The notes below the pieces were generated by a model. The model saw nothing but the letters and a program-made list of their open reading frames with translations, had not been told where the DNA came from and did not search any database. A stretch of 16,264 nt of DNA, taken from assembly GCA_963743595.1 (NCBI GenBank), contig CAVURW010000040.1:1-16264 (forward strand). The letters are read 5' to 3'. The stretch comes from CAVURW01 sp963743595 (GTDB taxonomy: Bacteria; Verrucomicrobiota; Verrucomicrobiia; Methylacidiphilales; UBA1321). The translations under genes and the position numbers were made by a program. Shown here in pieces: positions 7,290 through 14,586 of this stretch; position 1 is the first letter of the stretch; every line of letters starts with the position of its first letter.

Positions 7290-8369
7290 CTACTTGCCGT
7301 TCAACTTGGATTGCAGTGTTTTACTTACGAGCGCACGGAATTGAGCCAGTTGATGGATGGGATCACCCTCCAACGTGTAGACGTGGTTGTATAGCGTAAC
7401 AACGAGTTCATGCGCTGATCCAAATGAAAAGGTACTTTGAAGACCTTTCAATTGGTTATTGATTTGGTACTGCAGATTGTTGGCAGCATCGGCGTTATTC
7501 GCACTGGATTGCATAGAGGCTAGGGCGCTCGGGTTGGAGTAACCAGTAGTCGCTTGTCCGTAGCCTGCAGCGGCACCCCCAACGATCATGCTAAACATAG
7601 AGAGTGCTCCCTGGAGTTTGGCATTACTTCGTTGTTCTACCAGTGGAGTCGCCTGTCGCTGCCAATCTAAATACGGCCTTGTTGCCGCAGCACCCTGTGA
7701 CAACACTTTTAGCGTAATCGGTCCCAATAACTTATCTTGTTCTACCTTGGACGCCTTTCCGGCCAAGTCCTCAGCGGGCACATAGAGGGGGTTGGCAAGG
7801 ATCTTGTCGATGTTTTGATTTGCGTAACCGGCCACGCGGGCTGGTTTCCAGTCTTTTTTCGATTGGTTCGTCAGCTCACTTACCACCCTAGAGGCAATGC
7901 GAACCCATAACTGATCTGCAGGGTCCTCTATCGTAATAAACTGTTTAGAAGATATTAGGATGTCGAAGTCATCAGACCAAACTTCGCTACCGTCAGGAGC
8001 CAACATTTGAATTGTAACTGCTGTCTTTCTGCCGTTGGAAACTTCGATTCTTCCTGCGAGGGTAACGTCGGTTGCTGGCGTCATCCCTGGAGAGAAATAA
8101 ACCACCTGCCCCGTCTTCTTCAGAGCATTAATCAACTTATAGGAGAAAAACAGCTTCTCAAATTCGCGCAATGAGGGGTTGTCATCTTTTTGCAAAGTGC
8201 GTGTTGTAAACGGCTCCACTGCAATGCTGGCTGCCCAGATCCTCTGATTGATAAAACAAACGGTTACCGCAAGAACAAGGACAAAAAAGTTTCTGAATGC
8301 TGCTTGATAGATCATCTGCGCGAATCTAGGAGTCACGAATCTAATTTCAAGTTCTTTCCGTACAGACAT
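7290..8369 (-). CDS. Exported protein with TolB/CsgG-like N-terminal domain
   Basis: A 359-aa frame from ATG 8369. A second start at ATG 8315 (Met19) gives a cleaner signal peptide with core FFVLVLAVTVCF and cut near IWAAS, so the true protein may be 341 aa. After the signal, about residues 48-140 follow the pattern of TolB N-terminal/CsgG/FlgO-type domains: a strand with AVEPF, a helix, VVYFSPG, then TDVTLAGRIEVSNGRKTAVT and LAPDGSEVWSDDFD. The C-terminal half has a Gly/Ala-rich hydrophobic segment (SMIVGGAAAGYGQATTGY) and a helical end. This is a weak structural analogy, not a family match. It is first in the exported-protein operon. A gap of 61 nt separates it from the upstream repeat-protein gene, and I see no convincing promoter in it. 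Confidence 0.7.
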   Translation of the reverse strand: MSVRKELEIRFVTPRFAQMIYQAAFRNFFVLVLAVTVCFINQRIWAASIAVEPFTTRTLQKDDNPSLREFEKLFFSYKLINALKKTGQVVYFSPGMTPATDVTLAGRIEVSNGRKTAVTIQMLAPDGSEVWSDDFDILISSKQFITIEDPADQLWVRIASRVVSELTNQSKKDWKPARVAGYANQNIDKILANPLYVPAEDLAGKASKVEQDKLLGPITLKVLSQGAAATRPYLDWQRQATPLVEQRSNAKLQGALSMFSMIVGGAAAGYGQATTGYSNPSALASMQSSANNADAANNLQYQINNQLKGLQSTFSFGSAHELVVTLYNHVYTLEGDPIHQLAQFRALVSKTLQSKLNGK

Positions 8370-8430
8370 GAACTTTTCTTGAGAAAGAACCGATTACGTG
8401 TGAGAACACTCCATCCTTCTCAATATAGGT

Positions 8431-9462
8431 TCATCGTCTGTGGCTAACACCTTCAGGCCGGACCTCGGGATGCAAGGTCAAGGGCTCACGAGGGGAATCG
8501 GCTTTTTCGCAGCTTTTTACGCTTTTTACTTCCTGCTCCAGATTGGCCAAGATTGCGGGGAACGGCTTGCGGGTATCATCGTAATTCCGGATCAGGGCAG
8601 CTTTCACGGTCTCGTCAAATTCAGGAACGGAGGGTTTCGGTGTCGCCAGGACGGTGTCACGGCAGGAAAGGACCAGGAGATCGTACGCTCCGCGAGTCAC
8701 GTCCAGCGGTTCGGAAGGATTTTCCAGGACCTTAATCACATCTTCAGCGGAGGTATGCGGGCTCTCCATTGCGGCCAAACGCAGTCGGTGATCCGGTTCC
8801 TGCGTATTGAACAAAATTTCATGGACGCGGTCGGCGGGGGCATTCGGATTTCGCAGGGCATCGCTAAGGATATTGTAACGATTCATAATGGGAGCTAATT
8901 CTCCCGTCTTTTCCGGCTCGCGATAGTCGTCCATGCGATCGAGTACAGCGCGAATGGTTTCGCCCGGAATTCGCGGCGAGGTGAGGGCAATGCCCACCAC
9001 GTCTGCGTTGGCAGGGTCCAGAGAGGGCGGATGTTCGAGAATCATTCGGGACATCGACTCGACGGGTGTGCGGTCGCTTCTCATGAGATGATTCAGGAAG
9101 ACGGAATCATTCTTTTCCCAGAACCGCGGATCTTCCACCGCTTTTCCTAGCGATTCTGCCTTCACGCTCGGGTTCGAGACGACCGCGTCACGAAGGTCGC
9201 GATCCTCGTTTACGTCCAATAATGCCGATTCGAGGGCATCGGGAGGAGTGCTGGGGTTATTGGCGACGGCCATCCGGATGTAGATGTGGATGTTCTTGTT
9301 GAGTAAAACCTCGCCTAGGAATTTGGGATCGAGTTCCGTAGAGGACATCGCATCGCGCAAGGTTCCCAGCCCTCCACCCGCCCGGAGTTGCTCGGCTAAT
9401 TGTTCCTCGATTGGACGCTCATCGACCGGCTGCGTCTCTTTAGATTTGCTAAACCACCCCAT
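8431..9462 (-). CDS. LRV-type alpha-helical repeat protein
   Basis: A 343-aa protein with no signal peptide, probably cytoplasmic. It carries repeated units in the style of leucine-rich-repeat-variant (LRV) proteins: IRMAVANNPSTPPDALESAL, LRDAVVSNPSVKAESLGKAV, LSDALRNPNAPADRVHEILF and LRLAAMESPHTSAEDVIKVL. Each has the core (R/D)xAxxxNPxxPxxxLxxxL, where a short helix ends at an NP or SP turn and a second helix follows. They span roughly residues 60-250. LRV-type repeats act as binding scaffolds and no catalytic motif is seen. The last ~20 residues (after DSPREP) look unrelated to the repeats. The ATG 9462 start has no good Shine-Dalgarno. GC is higher than in the operon downstream, so it may be transcribed separately. 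Confidence 0.75.
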   Translation of the reverse strand: MGWFSKSKETQPVDERPIEEQLAEQLRAGGGLGTLRDAMSSTELDPKFLGEVLLNKNIHIYIRMAVANNPSTPPDALESALLDVNEDRDLRDAVVSNPSVKAESLGKAVEDPRFWEKNDSVFLNHLMRSDRTPVESMSRMILEHPPSLDPANADVVGIALTSPRIPGETIRAVLDRMDDYREPEKTGELAPIMNRYNILSDALRNPNAPADRVHEILFNTQEPDHRLRLAAMESPHTSAEDVIKVLENPSEPLDVTRGAYDLLVLSCRDTVLATPKPSVPEFDETVKAALIRNYDDTRKPFPAILANLEQEVKSVKSCEKADSPREPLTLHPEVRPEGVSHRR

Positions 9463-9570
9463 CGAGTAGTGTTAATCGAAATAGACTACATTAACAAGCC
9501 CTTTTGCTTTTGTGAGGCTCGACATCCTTTTGATAGGGCTTTTGCCGGGAGTCGGCATTAGTTTTGTTTC

Positions 9571-10915
9571 GTGCTCAAAATCACAAAGACCCGGAAACGG
9601 ATTCGTTGGGCGATTCTTGTCCTTGCCGTACTCAGCGTGATCGTGATCCTTCGGCTCTTCTTCCCTGGTGATACCCCTCCGGCATTCACCATTACCGGCG
9701 AAAATAAGGTGGCGTTTCACATCGTCCGACGTTTTTGGCACCGACATGGTTTTTGAGTCAGCAGAGAGGGCGGGAGATTTAGTCGCTGTGCGGGGACATT
9801 TTCTGGACATCACTCATCTACCGAACGCGATCGGAGCACTCAACCAACTGAGTCCTGAGCGGGTGGGTATCTTTTCCGGTGCGGGAACTGTGGGATCTTG
9901 GGGAAGGGTAATGATTTTGAATTGAGCTTGTGCAGTACAGTTCCAACTTCGAGTCAGTGGTTACATATTAAGGCTAGACTGGGATCGGTTTACCCGAATA
10001 TGTTCGAGATCGACGGTCCCAGCGAAGAAATTGATCTCCAGATTCCCAACCCAGGCCGGGTCACGAAGGGCAACGGATTTACGGTGACGTCACGAATCCA
10101 ATCCAAGGACGGGCTACAAGTGCGGCTAGATCAGTTTTTCAGCCAAAGGCGGGAGACCTTGTCGTACGTGAGCATACCTCCTGCTCCTCCGACGCTAACA
10201 CAACAACTCATTTCCGCTCCGGATACGGTTTATGCGTGGCTGTTCGGACCGGGTTCGTCGTACCACTGGACCGCAGAGGGAATTTTGAACGTTTCAGATC
10301 CGAGTTGGGTCGTGGAAACAACCGAGGCTTCCCCGAATTACGGAGACCTTATCGCTGCTCAAAGCACCTCCACCGCACACCCAGTCTGGAACGAACCCCT
10401 CTTTGACTGTGATGGTCCCTACAAACTGGAGGTCCTCACTCTGCATGAGAAACTCATTGCCCCGAGCGAACTGGAGCAGGTGACGATTCCGAAAGCGGGC
10501 GAGGAGTTGCCGCTCCACAAACGCTACGTCTTCGGCAAAGCGTGGGTGGAATTGGAAAGCATTCGTGGACCTACCCCATCCCAGGCGAGTCCTACTAGCG
10601 TATCGATTTCGTGCCTCAGCCGCTAAGGTATCGGTAGGCGAGGAAACTTATATTTTGAGCCAATCGACAACGAGTGCACTTACTGGGTTCACCTCGTCCG
10701 CAAGCCTGTCACCGATAAACTTGGGCACCTGGAAACCTCTTGCGGAGTCGGTTCGGACGACTCCCGGCGATTCGGATACTTCGGGCGATTCGGATACTTC
10801 GGGCGAACAACCACTTGTACTCAATCCTCCGGGCCAGACTGCGGACATTCAGTTACTCTTGAGCGATGAAGCGCGGGTGTTCGAGTTTGTGGCCATGCCT
10901 GAGCAGAGAAAGTAG
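9571..10915 (+). pseudogene. Frame-disrupted gene for a membrane-anchored protein
   Basis: Protein-like sequence continues along the plus strand but changes frame several times. Segment 1, from GTG 9571, has an N-terminal anchor (IRWAILVLAVLSVIVILRLF) and stops at 9756. Segment 2 (about 9730-9900; DVFGTDMVFESAERAGDLVA) is one frame ahead. Segment 3 (about 9900-10570; NDFELSLCST to AWVELESI) is back in the first frame. The 3' part again mixes frames: YPIPGESY near 10572 in one, YFEPIDNECTYWVHLVRKP near 10650 in another, and a tail ending EFVAMPEQRK at 10915 in another. At least three indels are needed, the first close to TTTTT runs at 9732-9753. I recognise no family. The gene ends 2 nt from the convergent creD stop. 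Either it is a decaying gene or the sequence has indel errors here. Confidence 0.6.
10766..10806 (+). repeat. 18-bp tandem repeat, 2.3 copies
   Basis: Two exact head-to-tail copies of GGCGATTCGGATACTTCG (10766-10783 and 10784-10801) are followed by a partial GGCGA. In one frame it encodes GDSDTSGDSDTSG. It lies in the 3' part of the disrupted gene and the unit length keeps the frame. Confidence 0.9.
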
Positions 10916-10917
10916 TC

Positions 10918-13116
10918 TCACGGCACAGGAGGATAATTCGGTATACGAGGCAGTTCCCCGGTGGAGATTCGCGTCGGTTCGATCGGTTTACTCAGCTCGT
11001 TCCAATCGAGGTTCCGGATGACATACATCACCAGGCCGAGCGCGCCGAACAATCCCGCCGTACCGACCAGGAGCGAGTAATCTTGCATCTCCAGTACCAC
11101 GAACATCAGGCCATAAACCGTGACCAACCCTGTGGCCAATCCCCAACTGCGCAGCCAGCTTTTCAGCACGAACCCGCAGTAGAAGATGATGAGCGTGACC
11201 GAGAGGCCGGTGGCTACGGAGTAGGCGACAGGGAAGTCCAGAAACTCCGATTCACTGAGCAGCGCCAGGTAAAAGAGCACGAGAGCCGCGCCCACTAGCA
11301 TGTACTGCACCACATGGATGTTTAGCCCGCTGATCAGCTCGAACAGAAAGAACGTGACGAACACCAGAGCAAAGAAGAGTACAGCGTACTTGGTGCTCCG
11401 CTCGACGCTGCGGTAGGCATCGACCATGTTGACAAAGTTGACGCCGAACCACGCGCCGGTCATTTCCTGGCCGACCGCTGTGGCGTCTACTTCCATCCAG
11501 GCTTGCGGGAAATTCCGACCGTAAAACGAGACATTCCAGGTCGCGTCAAACCCGTCCTTGCTCACGGTCTGATTGGTGGGAAGAAAGCTGCCCATGAATC
11601 CAGGATCGGCCCAACCCGATACAAGATGCACCGTGTTTTCCATCGCCACGGGCAAGAACGAGATGCCGCCTGTGCCGTGAAGATTCAATGCCAGCTCGAA
11701 GGGCAATGATTGTTTATCCGTTAAGCTCGGAACCGCGCCGTGCAAACCGCTAGTGAAGAAGCTGACGCCGCTGCCCGGCTGGAGATCGATCGAGTCCGGC
11801 CCGCACTTGAGTTGCAGCGCATGCTCCACGCCTCTGAGATCGGAGATGGGGACGTGCACAATCGCTTGATTCCACTGAATCACGGAGCCGGGCGGAATCG
11901 CCAGACCAGTCAAATCGACAGGTGCGAATTCCCCGCTGAATGTGAGTTTAGCGTCGTAGACCACCGCATCATAGATCCCGCGATGCCGTTTGGTCGTGGC
12001 CAGTGCGCCATCTACGATGAGCCGTTTCGGCAGGGAATAAGCTTTCACTATTGAGGGGTTATTGCCGCCGCCGATAGCGACAGGCACTTCCAGAATCGGC
12101 CCGATCACCTGTTGGCTGGGACCCCAGCTGGAATTGACGTCGGCGATGGCTTGATTGCGCCGCTCCATTCGTTCTTGCATCAAACCGCCAATGAAATTGA
12201 GCGGGACGAGCATCAGGAGGGTGAGGAGGGCGATGCCGAGGAGTTTAGCCATGGCGCGATTGGAACCGGTGAGGAAGAGGATGAGAGGAGTCATGCTTTG
12301 TCCGGCAAAGTTAATCGAACAGCGTTCGCTCGTCAACCAATTACTTTGCAATACAAAGTCCGCTCCAGCTAAACAAAGCCCCGATAAAACAACGCCGAGC
12401 CCTGGAATCAACGTCTCCCAACAGCCGTCCGGATCGTTCTTAAACATCAGGTAAAACCAGATGATGAGCGCTACGTTGTACAAGGCCGATAAAAGCCAAA
12501 AGGTGTTGCCCGAACGCGACGCTTTCCAGTAGCCCGATAGAAAAAGAAAACCGATGTTGGTGAGTAAGAGCATTCCTAGTGACTCATAGAGTTCCGATAT
12601 CGACCGGCCAAGATGATCCATGAACTCCGGATCGACGATTTCCCAGAAGATCCATTGCGAGACGTTGCTCACCAGCCCGTAATCAACTCCAAGTGCTATT
12701 AAACCGAACGGAATAGCGGTTAGAATAAAATACCAAGAGACCCAATACCGCCGCGTTTGAACGCTAGGCAAGCATGCGGAAACGCCTCCCAGAACTTCTT
12801 TGAAACTCTCCCAAGAGACGCAGCTGATCGAGAGAAGAGCTCCGAACAACGGAACCACGACGATGGGTGTTAAGATTCCGTGGAAGACCCAACTGCCGAC
12901 GCACCCGAGAACGAGCAGTAAGTTGTAAAACAGCGAAGCGAGCCAAAATAAGTTGATCCTGGCTCTGGGAATGGCCTGACCGTACTGCCAGCGAAGCAGC
13001 TTCCAATAGCCCGGAAGCAGGAGGAACCCGGAATTGATAGCGAGTAATCCCACTAGCGGAGGAAACACGCTTCTCCAAGAATAGGCTTCATCCCCGACGC
13101 TTTCTGGCCCATCCAT
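10918..13116 (-). CDS. creD: CreD family inner membrane protein with fused N-terminal membrane module
   Basis: The frame is 732 aa. Residues 275-732 form a complete CreD: first helix KLLGIALLTLLMLVPL, then ERMERRNQAIADVNSSWGPS, a large periplasmic beta domain (about 335-560), and six C-terminal helices ending in LVMYVIRNLDWNEL. At 458 aa this part alone equals the usual CreD length (E. coli about 450 aa). Residues 1-274 are an extra module of about six to eight hydrophobic segments with an internal repeat: INSGFLLLPGYWK (27-39) against TNIGFLFLSGYWK (186-198), each followed by a FWL-S-L(F/A)YN helix. CreD is an inner-membrane protein of envelope stress and beta-lactam response regulons; its biochemical role is unsettled. 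ATG 13116 lies only 2 nt after a predicted -10, so GTG 13068 (Val17) or Met275 are alternative starts. Confidence 0.82.
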   Translation of the reverse strand: MDGPESVGDEAYSWRSVFPPLVGLLAINSGFLLLPGYWKLLRWQYGQAIPRARINLFWLASLFYNLLLVLGCVGSWVFHGILTPIVVVPLFGALLSISCVSWESFKEVLGGVSACLPSVQTRRYWVSWYFILTAIPFGLIALGVDYGLVSNVSQWIFWEIVDPEFMDHLGRSISELYESLGMLLLTNIGFLFLSGYWKASRSGNTFWLLSALYNVALIIWFYLMFKNDPDGCWETLIPGLGVVLSGLCLAGADFVLQSNWLTSERCSINFAGQSMTPLILFLTGSNRAMAKLLGIALLTLLMLVPLNFIGGLMQERMERRNQAIADVNSSWGPSQQVIGPILEVPVAIGGGNNPSIVKAYSLPKRLIVDGALATTKRHRGIYDAVVYDAKLTFSGEFAPVDLTGLAIPPGSVIQWNQAIVHVPISDLRGVEHALQLKCGPDSIDLQPGSGVSFFTSGLHGAVPSLTDKQSLPFELALNLHGTGGISFLPVAMENTVHLVSGWADPGFMGSFLPTNQTVSKDGFDATWNVSFYGRNFPQAWMEVDATAVGQEMTGAWFGVNFVNMVDAYRSVERSTKYAVLFFALVFVTFFLFELISGLNIHVVQYMLVGAALVLFYLALLSESEFLDFPVAYSVATGLSVTLIIFYCGFVLKSWLRSWGLATGLVTVYGLMFVVLEMQDYSLLVGTAGLFGALGLVMYVIRNLDWNELSKPIEPTRISTGELPRIPNYPPVP
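12296..12359 (-). promoter_or_regulatory. Internal promoter with two CTTTG-N5-CAAAG dyads before creD proper
   Basis: Read on the minus strand the order is dyad ACTTTG-TATTG-CAAAGT (12343-12359), 6 nt, -35 TTGACG (12331-12336), a 17-nt spacer, -10-like TAACTT (12308-12313), a second dyad CTTTG-CCGGA-CAAAG (12296-12310) overlapping the -10, then ATG 12292-12294 (Met275). The dyad upstream of -35 matches the one upstream of the whole ORF in spacing and sequence. This looks like a working operator-promoter for a stand-alone CreD, although all of it is translated in the long frame (as DFVLQSNWLTSER and so on). Confidence 0.6.
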
Positions 13117-13118
13117 AG

Positions 13119-13170
13119 TACATAGCGCTGATTCGGGACGAGGTCAATCATTTGCTTTGCAACACAAAGC
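13119..13170 (-). promoter_or_regulatory. Operator and promoter upstream of the creD fusion ORF
   Basis: On the minus strand: dyad GCTTTG-TGTTG-CAAAGC (13154-13170), 6 nt, -35 TTGACC (13142-13147), a spacer of exactly 17 nt, -10 TATGTA (13119-13124). Arm changes relative to the internal site are compensatory (outer pair G-C here, A-T there), as expected for a site bound by a dimer. Transcription would begin near 13112, inside or after ATG 13116. Confidence 0.6.
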
Positions 13171-13186
13171 GCCTCCGCAGTAAATC

Positions 13187-13223
13187 AAAAAGCCCAAAGC
13201 AGAATAGATTCTGCCTTGGGCTT
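13187..13223 (-). terminator. Rho-independent terminator of the Spy-like gene
   Basis: A 15-bp stem with one mismatch (arms 13190-13204 and 13209-13223, loop TAGA) is followed on the minus strand by a TTTTT-type tail. It starts 18 nt after the Spy-like stop and lies upstream of the creD operator, insulating creD from read-through. Confidence 0.88.
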
Positions 13224-13241
13224 CGAGAGCGCTGCTACAGA

Positions 13242-13823
13242 CTACTTAGTTGCAGGGGCGGCCGTGGTCGCGGGAGCGGCGGGCTGAGCTTCCTTGAGGG
13301 CTTCTTCGTCGGCCTTCAGCTTGGCGCGGTCACTGATGATCGCCTGCTGTTGAGGTGTCAGGACGGGCAGCAATTGCAGGGTATCATTGCTAATGAGGGC
13401 TTTGATCTGGTTGTGAGCCTGTTCCTGGATCGCTTTGATCTGAGCTTGTTCGGCTTTCATGATCGGCTCGAGCTTAGCGCGTTGATCTGCGGTCAGGTCG
13501 AGTCCGGCCACTGTTTCCATGATTGAATTGTGGTGATGGTGCATCATGCCCATCATTCCCATAGGGCCCATGGGTCCCATAGGGCCATGACCCCAGCCGC
13601 CATGTTCCATCATGGGGTTGTGACCCCAAGCTGCGCCATCGTGGCCATTATGGCCCCAGCCACCGTCTTTGTTTCCGTCATGTTGCCAGTGGTGGTGCAT
13701 GTCGGAATCCGGGGTCGGAGTTGTTGCAGTTGAATCAGCTGCGGTGGCTTTGACGGCGACGACGACGGCCACTACTGTGCCGAGTACGAGCGCGGCAATC
13801 GCTTTAGAGGAGAGTTTTTTCAT
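13242..13823 (-). CDS. His/Met/Gly-rich Spy/CpxP-like periplasmic protein
   Basis: I start it at ATG 13823 (193 aa); the frame is open to TTG 13835 but MKKLSSKAIAALVLGTVVAV is a normal signal-peptide start. The mature protein has an N-terminal metal-ligand-rich part (about residues 42-98): HHHW, several WGHN/GWGH units, a GPMGPMGPMGMMGMMHHHH run. A helical part follows with the LTxxQ signatures of the Spy/CpxP fold, LTADQ (110-114) and LTPQQQ (155-160), and a charged helix between them. The end is Ala/Pro/Thr-rich. Proteins with LTxxQ repeats act as periplasmic chaperones or sense envelope stress and metals; the His/Met part suggests Cu, Zn or Ni binding (inference). It has its own strong terminator, so it is probably monocistronic. 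Confidence 0.8.
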   Translation of the reverse strand: MKKLSSKAIAALVLGTVVAVVVAVKATAADSTATTPTPDSDMHHHWQHDGNKDGGWGHNGHDGAAWGHNPMMEHGGWGHGPMGPMGPMGMMGMMHHHHNSIMETVAGLDLTADQRAKLEPIMKAEQAQIKAIQEQAHNQIKALISNDTLQLLPVLTPQQQAIISDRAKLKADEEALKEAQPAAPATTAAPATK

Positions 13824-13980
13824 AGGAAGAGACAAGTTAAGTTGGGATTGGTTCGGTTTTCTGCTGGCTCGATTGAGCCTTCACTGGGTACGACTCCTGC
13901 CAGTCAAAAGAAGTAACGAGAATTTTTGAGTGCGCTCATTTTCCTTTTGCAAGCATTCGATACGTGAGTCAATCGCCGCG

Positions 13981-14586
13981 ATGGAAGCCTCCATTTCACA
14001 AGTAAAGAGTAACGCCGATCCGCAGGTTTTCTTGCAGGTCGCGCAGTTGCACATCTCAAAGATTTCCGGAGGTTTCCTTGCGCAATTGGGATCTGATTTC
14101 CTGGCAAAGATGTACCGGTTTATCGCGATTCATCATTACCTTTTTGTCGTGGTGCAGGAGGATGCCGTGATTGGGTTCATTTCTGGAACCGTCGATAGCA
14201 CAACGGTCACGAAGCGGTTTATCCTGAGCCTCGATTTAATCGCGCTTATCAAATTGGTTCTGGCCTGCTTGCGACCGACGCAAATGATGCGAGCGTTCTC
14301 CGTGGCCAGTTATCTCATGCAAAAACCGCCGGCGAATTTGCCAAAGGCGGAGCTCTTGAGCCTCGCCGTTTCGCCGAATCACACCCGGCGGGGAATTGGA
14401 GCGAAGTTGGTCACGGCGTTAAATGGTGCTTTGTTAGAGCACGACGTTACCTGCTACAAAATAGCCGCCGCAGAGACCCATTCCGCAGCACTTCTCTTCT
14501 ATAAAAGCACAGGGGCCGAGGAAGTGGCGACTACCTTTCTGAGCGGCGTTAAGACCCATCTATTCATTAAAACGATTCGAAAATGA
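13981..14586 (+). CDS. GNAT family N-acetyltransferase
   Basis: The frame is open from GTG 13930, but ATG 13981 gives a normal 201-aa product; neither has a strong Shine-Dalgarno. Motif A of the GNAT fold is clear: LLSLAVSPNHTRRGIGAKLV (about residues 125-144), where RRGIG binds the acetyl-CoA pyrophosphate. Upstream, FVVVQEDAVIGFISG supplies the central strands and downstream YKIAAAETHSAALLFYKSTG is the typical motif B with Phe/Tyr near the CoA thiol. The middle contains a hydrophobic stretch (LDLIALIKLVLACL) that is unusual for a soluble GNAT and may be a membrane-facing helix. It overlaps the aminotransferase gene by ATGA. With that partner it probably N-acetylates an amino-sugar intermediate; substrate unknown. 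Confidence 0.85.
   Translation: MEASISQVKSNADPQVFLQVAQLHISKISGGFLAQLGSDFLAKMYRFIAIHHYLFVVVQEDAVIGFISGTVDSTTVTKRFILSLDLIALIKLVLACLRPTQMMRAFSVASYLMQKPPANLPKAELLSLAVSPNHTRRGIGAKLVTALNGALLEHDVTCYKIAAAETHSAALLFYKSTGAEEVATTFLSGVKTHLFIKTIRK

Noticed and set aside
9472..9813. Minus-strand frame of 113 codons
   Set aside because: Antisense to the disrupted plus-strand gene; highly polar sequence with no domain pattern.
10766..10806. Tandem repeat as a CRISPR seed
   Set aside because: Repeat units are adjacent with no spacers, and no cas genes are present.
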